Source of the DNA: DDH964 sp963763205
GTDB lineage: Bacteria > Desulfobacterota > Desulfuromonadia > Desulfuromonadales > DDH964
DNA: 64,000 bases
Direction of reading: 5' to 3'
Assembly: GCA_963763205.1 (NCBI GenBank)
Contig: CAVXNQ010000006.1
Coordinates: 1 to 64,000 of the forward strand
Position numbers and translations under genes: made by a program. Each line of letters opens with the position of its first letter. Within the stretch, counting starts at the first letter, position 1. Positions 55,665 through 64,000 of the stretch are shown here, piece after piece. The notes beneath the pieces were generated by a model, which was not told where the DNA came from, ran no database searches, and was given only the letters and a program-made list of their open reading frames with translations.

Positions 55665-56036
55665 TCAAGTCCTCTGTAATTTGTCCAATGTCCAGGTTTG
55701 ACCCCACTTGGTTGCGCGCGCAATGATGTCATCGATAACAAGAACGGGGATTCTTGATAGCTCAAGCTGTTTTTCTGAGTGCGCCAAATAGTTTTCGCTA
55801 ACCCTAACGGAATGCTTCGTTGTATTTACTTGATGGTACGTAAGCACAACGTATATTGCTGTCACGCCAACAAGAACTACGGTAAATACTGCAGTAATCG
55901 TCCCCGCATACGTGTCATTGATACCTTTCAGAAAGCCAAGCACCTCTGGCCTCGCAACAAGAAACCCAACCATTATTAGTGAGGCGAACCCAGCAAACGT
56001 CAGGATTACATTTTTCGCAAGTCTATTCATTCGCAC
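55665..56036 (-). pseudogene. Membrane protein truncated by the RAYT element
   Basis: The ATG at 56036 opens a 123-residue frame with two transmembrane segments (ILTFAGFASLIMVGFLV, TITAVFTVVLVGVTAIYVVLTY) and a coiled coil. The last residues (KWGQTWTLDKLQRT) come from the REP copy at 55681-55705, so the element cut the gene. The rest was not found on the other side. The start lies closely after GTTATGT on the minus strand, as in integron cassettes. Confidence 0.6.
55681..55705 (-). repeat. Right inverted repeat of the RAYT element
   Basis: The exact inverted copy of 54683-54707. Confidence 0.9.
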
Positions 56037-56051
56037 CTACTGATACATAAC

Positions 56052-57819
56052 GAGTCTGTAGAAAAACCCCGCTGACGGGTCGGCCTTCTCCCTATCTTCG
56101 AGTTTTTCAGAGTTCAGTTTTCTTCGGATCAATTCCTTCGAATATTCCTGCTCCAACCGCATCTCATCCCCGCAGAATGCTTCCGTGCGGGATTTTGTCG
56201 CCTACCCTGCCCCCTTTTTACCTAAACAGCCATTCCATACCGGTGGATCTTGGTCAGGTTGTGTACCAAGGTCATCAACTTCCATTGGCCATCGACCTTG
56301 GTCTTTCCGCGAAGGCTGAACCGACCCAGACCGATGTTTTCCCGCAAGTGCCCGAAGACCGGTTCGACGATTCCCAACCGCTGGCTGTAGATGTGGCGTC
56401 CCAGCACCGAGTCGATCTTCTGCTTCATCCGGGCCAACGGGCCATCGGCCAGTTTGGGCAAGACCGCCAGTGGGATGTTGACCTGCCGGGCGCCCTTTTG
56501 CGTGGTCGAGCGCAGACACTGGGCGCGCAGTTGACAACGGTCGCAATCGGTCTGGTGAGCCTGGAACTGCATGAACAGCCGGTTGGCAATCTTGGCTTCG
56601 GCGCACTTGAGCCACAGGTGCTTGCCGGCCGGGCAGATGCAGGTCTTGTGAACGATGTCCGCCTGGAAATCGGCGGTGGTGTAGCGGGTGTTGGTGCGGG
56701 ACTTGGCCACGGGTTCGGGCTTGTGTCGACCGGCGTCGGCAAAGCGGGGGTCCCGAGAGCGAAAGCCGTTGTCGGCGATGTAGCCGTCGATCCGATTCTT
56801 CTCCAAATGCTCCAGGGTCTCGGTACAGTGGTAGCCGCTGTCGGCCAGGATCTGGGCCTTTTGCAAAACCGTCTCGTCACCGAGGTTGGTCTTGATCCCT
56901 TCGAGCATCGGCTCTAGCAGCCCATGCTCCTGGCCGGTGCCAAAGGCCTCGGCATGGACCACCACCTGATGTTTGGCATCGACCGCCGCCACCCCGGTGT
57001 AGCCTTGAACGACCCCGTGCCCGGTCTTCATCTTGGCACTGTCGGGATCGGTGATGTTGCCCTTAACTTCCTTCCCGGTGCGCCCGGTCCTGGTCTTGCC
57101 CTGGGCCAGAAACTCCTTGATCTTGCGGCTGGCCGCCTGGAGTTTTTCCGCCTGCTGCTGCTCGCGCTGCCGGAGTGTGGCGTCGGGCACTCCCCGCTGG
57201 TCCTCGTCCCGATGCTTGTTCAGCAGAAACCGCACCGCCCGGTCGATCTTGGCCGATTTCTTCTCCAAATCGGCCCGGGTGCCGCTCCATTCCTTGGAGG
57301 CGTTCGACGGCATCTTGCAGCCATCGACGGCAAACAACTCCTTGCCGATCAGTCCCATCTGACCACAGATCAGCAGGACTTGCCGAAACAGACCGGCTAT
57401 CTGGTCGGCAGAGCCGGAGATAAACTCAGCGATGGTGGTGAAGTGCGGCCGACTGTCAGCCGAGATCGCCATGAACAGGACGTTCTCCCGGCAGAGCGCC
57501 TCAATCCTGCGGCTGCTGGTCACCCCGCGCGAATAGGCCAGCAGGACGATCTTCAGCAGGATCGCCGGATCGTATGCGGGGCGGCCGTTCTCATCGTTCT
57601 TGTACTTGGAATCGAATAGACGCAGGTCGAGTTCGTTGTCGACCAAGTGGTGAAGGGTGTGCTCGAAGGTGCCGGGAAGAATCTGGTCTTCAAAAGCTAC
57701 CGGCAGAAGCACCGTCTGCTTGTAGTCGTAATCGATAAAGCGGGGCATGCTCCCTCCTGGAGTTCATTCCAAAAACTGCCCGCATTCTAGCAAATTTTAG
57801 GGTTTTTCTACAGCCTCAA
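56052..57819. mobile_element. IS1182-like insertion sequence
   Basis: The transposase gene is enclosed by inverted ends that share CTGTAGAAAAACCC (56056-56069 and 57802-57815); the match extends outward as GAG plus one mismatch. Both flanks abut AAC. Removing the element joins GTTATGT to a GAGCTTGATC sequence on the minus strand, which is the expected end of an attC site. Confidence 0.75.
56222..57748 (-). CDS. IS1182-family transposase
   Basis: The 508-residue DDE transposase starts MPRFIDYDYKQTVLLPV, has DGCKMPSNASKEWSGT, DSGYH and a C-terminal GHLRENIGLGRFSLRG (DDE catalytic region), and a four-cysteine cluster (CDRCQLRAQC). It is full length and apparently intact, with inverted repeats outside it. 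Confidence 0.93.
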   Translation of the reverse strand: MPRFIDYDYKQTVLLPVAFEDQILPGTFEHTLHHLVDNELDLRLFDSKYKNDENGRPAYDPAILLKIVLLAYSRGVTSSRRIEALCRENVLFMAISADSRPHFTTIAEFISGSADQIAGLFRQVLLICGQMGLIGKELFAVDGCKMPSNASKEWSGTRADLEKKSAKIDRAVRFLLNKHRDEDQRGVPDATLRQREQQQAEKLQAASRKIKEFLAQGKTRTGRTGKEVKGNITDPDSAKMKTGHGVVQGYTGVAAVDAKHQVVVHAEAFGTGQEHGLLEPMLEGIKTNLGDETVLQKAQILADSGYHCTETLEHLEKNRIDGYIADNGFRSRDPRFADAGRHKPEPVAKSRTNTRYTTADFQADIVHKTCICPAGKHLWLKCAEAKIANRLFMQFQAHQTDCDRCQLRAQCLRSTTQKGARQVNIPLAVLPKLADGPLARMKQKIDSVLGRHIYSQRLGIVEPVFGHLRENIGLGRFSLRGKTKVDGQWKLMTLVHNLTKIHRYGMAV

Positions 57820-58025
57820 CGATCAAGCTCACCGGCCGCAATGAAGCGCAGCGGAATTGCCGTCCGGTGGAGCGCCTTGTTCAAGTAAGCCGCTTCGCGG
57901 CAGAAGTTCCTAAATTCAATACCTTGCCTTCCTAAGCATCCTTCCAAATCCCTCTTCTTGCCGAAAAAAGCTTTCCGTACCAGCCGATCATCTGCTTTTC
58001 CTAACCACAAGCCGTATCCCGCGGC
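57816..58025 (-). pseudogene. C-terminal remnant of a gene cassette protein
   Basis: A reading frame on the minus strand (ADDRLVRKAFFGKKRDLEG...) runs into LNKALHRTAIPLRFIAAGEL. That last stretch is a common translation of attC sequence. The 5' part ends near the IS91-like element, so the gene was cut. No function can be assigned. Confidence 0.4.
57819..57889 (-). repeat. attC-like integron recombination site
   Basis: An imperfect palindrome pairs AAC...CAAG..CTCACCGG (57820-57837) with CCGGTGGAGCGCCTTGTT, with an inner stem GGCAAT/ATTGC. The ends read AAC and GTT, as in attC sites. The IS1182-like element abuts one end, so the 7-bp GTTATGT part sits on the far side of the element at 56045. 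I recognise the sequence type from memory, and no integrase of the IntI type is in the window. Confidence 0.5.
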
Positions 58026-58040
58026 GAAACCTCAACTGTG

Positions 58041-58934
58041 GAAAGGAGATCCACGATGACCGACTGGTACGAAAAATCGATGCGTGCCCTGCAACTGGCC
58101 GGCAAGGGGGAACGCACCCAGCAGGCTTACACGCGATCCGTGCGCAAGCTGCTGGAGTTCTTCGACAAGTCTCCGGAGCTGATCTCGGAGACGGAGCTTC
58201 AGGACTATTTCCTGCACCGTCGCAACATCGACGAGTGGTCGCCGAACACCATGCGCATCGCCCATGCGGGGATTCGCTTTTTCTTCACCCATGTCCTTGA
58301 GCGCAACTGGCGGACTTTTGACTATCTGGGCGCCCAGAAGGAGTTCCGCCTGCCGACGGTCCTCAGCCGCGAGGAGGTGCGCCGGGTGCTCGCTTGCGTC
58401 TACACCTTCCACAACCGCGCCTATCTCTCCACCGTCTATGCCTGCGGCCTGCGCCTGCAGGAGGCGCTGCATCTGGAAACCTCCGATATCGACAGCGACC
58501 GGATGATGCTCCACGTCCACCGGGGCAAGGGGGCCAGGGACCGCTATGTGCCCTCCCCGCTGCCGGTCAAGGCGCTGCCGCTGCTGCGCGCGTACTGGAA
58601 GACCCACCGGCATCCGCGCCTGCTCTTCCCGGCCCTGGGCCGCAACGGCAAGAACGCAGCCAAATCCCCGTATCCCATGGCGATCAGCAGTGTGCAGGGG
58701 GCCATGAAAAATGCCGTGCGCGAGGCGGGCATCCACAAGAAGAGCGTGAGGATTCACACCCTGCGCCACTCCTACGCCACCCACCTGTTGGAGGAGGGGG
58801 TGAACCTTCGGGTTATCCAGCGCTATCTGGGCCATGCCTCCATCGAGACGACGATGATCTACCTGCACCTGACCCAGAAGGGACAGGAGGATGCCTCTCA
58901 CCTGATCAACGCCTTGATGGAGGATCTGGGATGA
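58041..58934 (+). CDS. Tyrosine recombinase of an IS91-like element
   Basis: The 297-residue integrase has an N-terminal SAM-like domain (residues 1-90) and a catalytic domain with R-H-x-x-R-Y order: GLRLQEAL (Arg), HTLRHSYATHLLE (His and Arg), LGHASIETTMIYLH (His and Tyr). Its stop overlaps the transposase start (ATGA at 58931), the usual recombinase-IS91 gene pair. It lacks the extra helix of integron integrases and is therefore not called IntI. Confidence 0.9.
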   Translation, partial: ERRSTMTDWYEKSMRALQLAGKGERTQQAYTRSVRKLLEFFDKSPELISETELQDYFLHRRNIDEWSPNTMRIAHAGIRFFFTHVLERNWRTFDYLGAQKEFRLPTVLSREEVRRVLACVYTFHNRAYLSTVYACGLRLQEALHLETSDIDSDRMMLHVHRGKGARDRYVPSPLPVKALPLLRAYWKTHRHPRLLFPALGRNGKNAAKSPYPMAISSVQGAMKNAVREAGIHKKSVRIHTLRHSYATHLLEEGVNLRVIQRYLGHASIETTMIYLHLTQKGQEDASHLINALMEDLG

Positions 58935-60034
58935 GCGCCATCAATGAAATCTTCCGCGCGTATGCCCCCGAGTACCGGCGCCGCTTCGGTGAGGCGATCC
59001 CCGCCGAGCACCAAAAGACCATCGCGGCGATCCTCGCCTGCCGCACCGAGGTGAACGGCTCGGTGGTCTACCACTGCGAGGACTGCAACCGGCTGCACCT
59101 GGTGCATCGCGGCTGCGGCAACCGCCACTGCCCGGGATGCCAGAACCACAAGAGCCGCCAGTGGCTGGACAAACAGCTGCAGCGGCAACTGCCGGGCCAC
59201 CACTTCATGCTGACCTTCACCGTACCGCAGGAGCTGCGCCCCTTCCTGCGCAGCCACCAGCGCAGCGGCTACAGCGCCCTGTTCGCCGCTTCTTCGGAGG
59301 CGATCAAGCACCTGGCCGTCGACCCGCGCTTTACCGCAGGTGACACCCCGGGCTTCTTCGGCGTGCTGCACACCTGGGGCCGGCAGCTGCAGTACCATCC
59401 GCACATCCACTACGTGGTCCCGGGTGGGATGCTGGCGAGCGAAGGCGGCAACTGGCACCCCTCGGCAGTCAACTTCTACCTGCCGGTGCAGGCGCTCTCC
59501 AGTATCGTACGGGCCAAGTTCCGCGACCGCATGGCCAAGGCGGGGCTGCTGGCCGAGATCCCGCCCGAAGTCTGGCGCACCGACTGGAACGTCAACTCCC
59601 AGGCCGTCGGCAGTGCCGAAGCCTCGATCAAGTATCTGACCCCCTACGTCTTTCGGGTGGCGATCTCCAACAGCCGCATCGTCAAGGTCGAAAACGGCAA
59701 GGTCTTCGTCCATTACCGGAAAACCGGCAGCAACCGCCTGCGCACCCTGGAGCTCGATGCTCTGGAGTTCATCCGGCGCTTTCTCCAGCACGTCCTGCCG
59801 ACGGGCTTCATGAAGGTGCGCTACTACGGCTTTCTCAGCCCCGGCTCCAAGGTGCCCCTGGAGGAGGTGCGAGGCAAGATCGAGCTGGCATTCGGCTTCG
59901 AACTCGCCGCCCCGGAGGTGGAACCGGAGCCGCCGCCGCAGATCGTCTGCCGGCACTGCGGGTGCGAACTCATTTACCGCTACTCGATCCTGCCCCACCA
60001 GCGCCGCAGTTTGACGGCGGCACCACCGGGATAA
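58931..60034 (+). CDS. IS91-family rolling-circle transposase
   Basis: The 367-residue Y2/HUH transposase has an N-terminal zinc cluster (CEDCNRLHLVHRGCGNRHCPGC), the HUH motif YHPHIHYVVPGG, and a downstream Tyr-rich region (YLTPYVFRVAISNSR). It moves by rolling-circle replication. It is intact. Confidence 0.92.
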   Translation: MSAINEIFRAYAPEYRRRFGEAIPAEHQKTIAAILACRTEVNGSVVYHCEDCNRLHLVHRGCGNRHCPGCQNHKSRQWLDKQLQRQLPGHHFMLTFTVPQELRPFLRSHQRSGYSALFAASSEAIKHLAVDPRFTAGDTPGFFGVLHTWGRQLQYHPHIHYVVPGGMLASEGGNWHPSAVNFYLPVQALSSIVRAKFRDRMAKAGLLAEIPPEVWRTDWNVNSQAVGSAEASIKYLTPYVFRVAISNSRIVKVENGKVFVHYRKTGSNRLRTLELDALEFIRRFLQHVLPTGFMKVRYYGFLSPGSKVPLEEVRGKIELAFGFELAAPEVEPEPPPQIVCRHCGCELIYRYSILPHQRRSLTAAPPG

Positions 60035-60386
60035 GCCGAGCCGAAAAGCCGAACCGGCGAGCCGATGAGGGCCGAAAGAGCCCGGCGGGTGGTACTCCCG
60101 GCGTGGGACGGAAGAGGTGCGTCCAAAGTCTCGTGAAGCAGTTGGATTCGACCGTCTCGCACCCCAAAAAACACGCCATGAGCCCGAGAGGACCACCGAA
60201 AAACGACCGCCAATCGGCCCATCCGGAGCCGCCAGCTTCCGTTTCTCCCCTCTCAGAGCAACATTCCGCCCCGTCTCAAGAAACCAATACCCTTATTTCA
60301 AAGATCCGCGCCAGATTGCCGGGCTTCATGAACAATGGATTGAGACGACCTTGCAGGTCGTGTCAATCCTTATTGGTTAGCCGTTA

Positions 60387-61097
60387 TCATCGCTTGCGGA
60401 TGATATACAAGTAACTGGCAGGGAGACGCAATGCGTTCCCCGCTTTGATGAGTGAAATAAAGGAGTTTCCGTGCCCCACATAGAACGGCAAGGCTATGGT
60501 TTCGGTGACTTGGAGCCCTTGGAATTCGATCCGCTTCGTCCAGGCTGACGCGCCAAAAGCCATAAACTCTCGGTACTTGCTTCTGCAAACGCCATGAATT
60601 CCGGGAGGCTTCAGCTTCGCAATATTGAGACCTGCATTGAATGTCTTCCACCATCGGCTTGGCATCGTGTGCAGCATTAGGCCATCGCTTTTTAGCACAC
60701 GGCGGCACTCCCTAAGACAAAGGTCAACATCAGGAATGTGCTCTAGCATGTTGCTTGAGAATACCAGATCAAATGTATTGTCCGCGAACCGTGATAGGTC
60801 CTGGGCATCACATAAAGAATATTCGACATTAGATAATTGCCGATCCAGGATAGTCTGCCCAAGCCAAGCATGGCTCTTCTCGTCCTTCTCTGTACAGATC
60901 AGCCTGTCGCAATATTTCGAGATCGTAACGCTCTGTCCACCGTTCCCAGCGCCCAGTTCCAACCCGAGAGAATATCTTCTATTCGGTAACACAGAGAAGG
61001 CAATCTCAGCCTCACGACGGCGAACGAATTCATGCCATTCCTTCCGATCTGATTTGTGGCTGTCGATTTCTTCGGCAGTAAACATGAAGCTACGCAT
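60387..61097 (-). CDS. SAM-dependent methyltransferase (type 11)
   Basis: The 236-residue protein has motif I LGLELGAGNGGQS, CDAQDLSRFADNTFDLVFSSNMLEHIPDVD (motif II and post-motif), and a C-terminal LRLPASYLY. The base composition is lower in GC than the core genes. Type 11 methyltransferases often sit in surface polysaccharide clusters. The ATG 61097 follows AAGAGGATTC. Confidence 0.85.
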   Translation of the reverse strand: MRSFMFTAEEIDSHKSDRKEWHEFVRRREAEIAFSVLPNRRYSLGLELGAGNGGQSVTISKYCDRLICTEKDEKSHAWLGQTILDRQLSNVEYSLCDAQDLSRFADNTFDLVFSSNMLEHIPDVDLCLRECRRVLKSDGLMLHTMPSRWWKTFNAGLNIAKLKPPGIHGVCRSKYREFMAFGASAWTKRIEFQGLQVTETIALPFYVGHGNSFISLIKAGNALRLPASYLYIIRKR

Positions 61098-61199
61098 TTG
61101 AATCCTCTTGGCTAGTAGAGTAGAACCTCAGTGCACGAACGATCGTCTGGTGAATTCGGCCTTACGGCCCGCCACTGTCCTTTACGCACCTGGCCAGGT

Positions 61200-63141
61200 G
61201 CCCACGTATCGCCCCGTTTCCCTTGGCCCCCTCGTCAAATCGTAAGTCGGGTTTTCCCCGTTACGGCTTACCGACGACCTTCCCCGTGTGTTTATCAGTA
61301 ACCGTTGTCGTTGAAGTGCTCGCGATCAGCCGAACTGGCACAATCCCAGCCGGGCGGTCATCTCGCCGGAGACTCTTCGATAGCCTCGCGACTCATCGCT
61401 GTACTTCCGCTTCAGGAAGATTCGAAGTCGCTCCCGAACGAAGTAGTTCAGTTTCAACAGGCGCTCGCGCACGGGCCGGATGGTGGCGTGGTAGCGGTTC
61501 CATCCGCGAATGACCGGGTTGAGATCCTGGACGATCTCTTCCAGGGGCGTCCCGTACCTTCTGCCGATCACCTCTTTGATTCTGTCCTTGATCCGTTGCA
61601 GGGAGCGCTCGGACGGCCAGAGGCGGGTGACCTGGGTCATCCTTGCCGCTTTCGATTTGGTCGGGGTGCGCCGCAGGTGGATGCCGAGGAAGTCGAAGCC
61701 GTCGTCGGCGTTGACGATCCGGGTTTTCTCCGGATGCAGCGTCAGGCCGAGACGGGCGAGCATTCTTCGCACCTTGTCGAGCGCCTGGCGACCGTTGCGA
61801 TAGAGCAGGATGACGAAGTCGTCCGCGTAGCGGACCAGGGTGCCGGGGATGGCGGATTCGGCGAACATGACATCGAAGCTGTGCAGGTAGAGATTCGCCA
61901 ACAGCGGCGAGATGACCCCGCCCTGGGGCGTTCCGGCACTGGTCCGGGTATGTCGTCCCTCTTCCATCACTCCGGCTTTCAGCCAGCCGCGTATCAACTT
62001 CAGGATGCGCGGGTCGCTGACGCGCTTTTGAACTTGCCGCAAAAGAATGTCGTGGCGGATGGCATCGAAATAGCCTTGGATGTCGGCGTCGATGACCACC
62101 GTCTGATGGCCGTAGGTGATGGCGGAACGGATCTTCTTGATTGCCATGTGAGCGTTGCGCCCGGGGCGGAAGCCACAGGAACAATCCAGAAAGTTGGCTT
62201 CGAAGATCGGCTCCAGCACCAGCTTGGCGGCCATCTGCACGACCCGGTCTTTGACGACCGGGATTCCCAGCGGACGCTTCTCGGGCTTGCCCGGTTTGTC
62301 GATCCAGCAGCGACGCACCGCCTGGGGCCGGTAGCGCTTCTGACGCAGCTCTTCGCCGATCTGGGCGAGGAACGTCTCGGCGCCGATGACCTCTTCGATG
62401 TGCGCGATACTCTGGCGATCGACGCCGGGGGCGCCGCGATTGACCCTGACCCGTTGCCAGGCCGTCCACAATACGTCCTCTCGATACAGCTTGTCGTAGA
62501 GGGCGCCGAATCTCCTATCCAGCGACTGTTTCGCTGCACGGGAGAGCTTGCCTTGCAGTGACTGGACTTTCAAAGGCATGTTCCTAGCCATACGGCACTC
62601 ATGCATCCCTTCATTGCAGACAAACGCGGTCGAAGCAGGGCCGCACGCTCGGGAGGAGTTATGTTGTCTCCTCCGTCATCACTTCCAGGCCCCTCCGACA
62701 TCCCTCCGCCCGTCGCTCGCCTCTTGCCGGTTTCATCCGACTTGAGGCTCAGCTTACCGCCGCCGAAGCACGGCGGAGGCGGTAGGACTTCAGGTCCAAG
62801 GCTCCGTTCTCTGTCTCCGCATGCCGCTGGCCTTACCCCGGGTTCCCGGCAGGTGCTCGCGCCCTTTTGCTTCCCTGCCGGCACTGGCCTTCCCCAAATC
62901 CGTAGTGGGTCGGCGTGTAGCCCGAAACTCTCGGGTTTGTCCCGCTCCCGGACTCTCTCAGCAATACCCGTCCGGGCTTATCTGACGAGGCTGCACCATT
63001 CGCTTTATGCTACGGCCTGCGAATTTGGCTGGCACCCCGGGCTGAGTACGACTCTCGTTACGAAAACGGTCGCCTTCGCGGCACCATGTCGGGGCAAGTT
63101 CAGCCGCCCTGTTACCAGAACGACCCGCCCCCAGCCTACAC
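61200..63141 (-). mobile_element. Group II intron (boundaries approximate)
   Basis: The minus strand contains a maturase gene between an upstream structured region (62607-63141) and a domain V-like hairpin at 61231-61270 (AAGCCG...GGGGAAAACCC..., with AGC near its 5' side and a GAAA loop). The 5' end is placed at GTGTAG (63141). These boundaries are estimates because splice sites and EBS/IBS pairs were not resolved. The region from 62607 to about 63141 holds intron RNA domains, not a gene. Confidence 0.65.
61326..62606 (-). CDS. ltrA: Group II intron reverse transcriptase/maturase
   Basis: The 426-residue protein has RT domains with YADD (LVRYADDFVILL) and SCGFRPGRNAHMAI, followed by a maturase X domain (NPVIRGWNRYHATIRPVRERLLKLNYFVRERL). 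It lacks an HNH endonuclease domain, as in class C-type introns. It is intact. The start may also lie at the second ATG. Confidence 0.93.
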   Translation of the reverse strand: MHECRMARNMPLKVQSLQGKLSRAAKQSLDRRFGALYDKLYREDVLWTAWQRVRVNRGAPGVDRQSIAHIEEVIGAETFLAQIGEELRQKRYRPQAVRRCWIDKPGKPEKRPLGIPVVKDRVVQMAAKLVLEPIFEANFLDCSCGFRPGRNAHMAIKKIRSAITYGHQTVVIDADIQGYFDAIRHDILLRQVQKRVSDPRILKLIRGWLKAGVMEEGRHTRTSAGTPQGGVISPLLANLYLHSFDVMFAESAIPGTLVRYADDFVILLYRNGRQALDKVRRMLARLGLTLHPEKTRIVNADDGFDFLGIHLRRTPTKSKAARMTQVTRLWPSERSLQRIKDRIKEVIGRRYGTPLEEIVQDLNPVIRGWNRYHATIRPVRERLLKLNYFVRERLRIFLKRKYSDESRGYRRVSGEMTARLGLCQFG

Positions 63142-63234
63142 GCCCAAAAAGGGCAACTGGCGTGGCAATCTCCTTTCAGATTGCTAGATTACGGTCTTGA
63201 AACCTCGTACGGTTGAGCTAACCGGCGGCGGAAC

Positions 63235-64000
63235 TCAAGACATTTCTGCAGAAAGCTTTTCAGGCAAAGCACCTCCGTTTGTTCCGTCCGGTTGAGTGTC
63301 TTGTTCGACAGTTTGTCTGAATTTTGTCCCTATTTTTAATAATGGTTTTTCAAATAAAAAATAAGAGAGAGGTGCAACAAAGAAAAGGAGTATCAAGCCA
63401 ATATTTGGCGAGGGGGGCCAAGTTTGCCCTGGGGCCCTATATGGCCCGGTAGACAGGAAAAAACCTTGGTAAATATATATTCCATATGAAATCAACCCGC
63501 AAAACTTGAGTGGTCTTATTTCAAAAAAATTCACAAGTTTACTTTTTTGATTTAGAAACATCCATGCAACTATTAAGGAAAAACCAATCCCTCGCAAGTA
63601 ATACCCAGGGGGGATACAACCAATATTAAGGTAAATAGTGTTGCTCCACAGAAATACCCCTACCATGAGAGAAGCATTTGTTTTTAAAATATTAATTATA
63701 CGGCCATTGCTTTTTTTCCCACATAGTATTAATGCAACAAAACAACCAAGTAGAATATTTGCTCCTGATATAAAAGACCACCTGTTGATGAAGAAGTTAG
63801 AATTGAACCACTCATTATTAATCAATAAAATATTTGCAACAAATGACAACACAACGAACCAGAGAGAAATATTTAATAAAGTTTTGTGACTTTTCCTGTA
63901 AAATATAGAAAATGCAAAGGGCCAAAGCAGGTAGAAATGTTCTTCTACCGCCAATGACCAGGTGTGACCCAGTTGGCCAGAGTACCAAGCCTTTGGTATG
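63235..64000 (-). CDS. Acyltransferase family 3 (OafA/YrhL-like), partial
   Basis: Reading to the window edge gives HTWSLAVEEHFYLLWPF followed by about six transmembrane segments, the signature of acyltransferase family 3. The protein's N-terminal half is outside the window. Members O-acetylate surface polysaccharides. Its AT-rich composition differs strongly from the core, which indicates transfer. Confidence 0.88.
   Translation of the reverse strand, partial: IPKAWYSGQLGHTWSLAVEEHFYLLWPFAFSIFYRKSHKTLLNISLWFVVLSFVANILLINNEWFNSNFFINRWSFISGANILLGCFVALILCGKKSNGRIINILKTNASLMVGVFLWSNTIYLNIGCIPPGYYLRGIGFSLIVAWMFLNQKSKLVNFFEIRPLKFCGLISYGIYIYQGFFLSTGPYRAPGQTWPPSPNIGLILLFFVAPLSYFLFEKPLLKIGTKFRQTVEQDTQPDGTNGGALPEKLSAEMS

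Larger units (their letters stand above)
58030..60376. mobile_element. IS91-like element (boundaries approximate)
   Basis: The element includes the recombinase and transposase genes. The left end is placed near 58030, where the cassette remnant ends. The right end is placed by a hairpin with ACGACC/GGTCGT arms at 60345-60361, of the kind near oriIS. The interval 60035-60386 has no gene. Confidence 0.5.

Noticed and set aside
58041..58934. Calling the tyrosine recombinase an integron integrase
   Set aside because: It overlaps an IS91 transposase, as recombinases of such elements do, and lacks the additional IntI helix.
60114..60414. Short ORFs after the IS91 transposase
   Set aside because: They lie in the likely terminal region of the element and have no recognisable motif.

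Overview
The window looks like chromosomal DNA of an anaerobic, metal- or sulfur-reducing deltaproteobacterium of the Desulfuromonadales (Geobacter/Desulfuromonas/Pelobacter type). This is inferred from the high GC content, class I hybrid-cluster proteins, a PxxKW cysteine-rich protein, a CBS-DHH-tRNA nucleotidyltransferase fusion, and an OsmC protein that appears to use UGA-encoded selenocysteine. No rRNA, tRNA or CRISPR array was recognised.

Layout. 1-7.1 kb: a frameshifted sensor kinase cut at its C-terminal end, an AEC transporter, upp, a PilZ protein, a ferritin-like protein, a large AsmA protein and an EVE-domain protein. 7.1-12 kb: a class I hcp gene with a candidate HcpR site, a 188-bp palindromic MITE-like element directly before a candidate selenoprotein OsmC gene, a transposase relic, and a divergent unit of a periplasmic DUF6448-like protein against an ECF sigma factor and a membrane protein, with mirrored promoter motifs. 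12.2-22.4 kb: an HD-GYP protein, a lipoprotein, a frameshifted DUF169 gene, a DUF4395 protein, a frameshifted beta-propeller/FIMAH gene, a second hcp with an in-frame amber codon, a Deg/HtrA protease and an FmdB-type zinc ribbon. 22.4-50.9 kb is mostly housekeeping: phosphohexomutase, lrgAB, TPR proteins, a DUF512 radical-SAM protein, hfq-miaA-mutL, an ExeA-type ATPase with a TPR partner, rluB, scpAB, a site-2 protease, a tRNA nucleotidyltransferase fusion, pyrDK, rimI, purMN, rpmB and a tandem CDP-alcohol phosphatidyltransferase. 50.9-53.6 kb: phzF-like, aroK, aroE and a YdhR-like gene.

From about 53.6 kb to the end the window is a mobile and accessory zone. It holds a RAYT (REP-associated tyrosine transposase) with perfect 25-bp inverted flanks that truncates a small membrane-protein gene, an IS1182-like element that seems to have split an integron attC-like site, an IS91-like element with its tyrosine recombinase, a group II intron, two methyltransferases and the end of an AT-richer acyltransferase gene, which suggests a surface-polysaccharide island.

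At least eight otherwise well-conserved genes carry single-base frameshifts, several in homopolymers. Unpolished sequencing errors are therefore a serious alternative to real pseudogenisation and should be excluded before any of them is called a pseudogene. The most distinctive observations are the UGA-containing OsmC gene with a downstream hairpin, the mirrored TGTCACA-N16-CGT promoters of the ECF unit, the tandem CDP-alcohol phosphatidyltransferase, and the attC-like site split by an insertion sequence.
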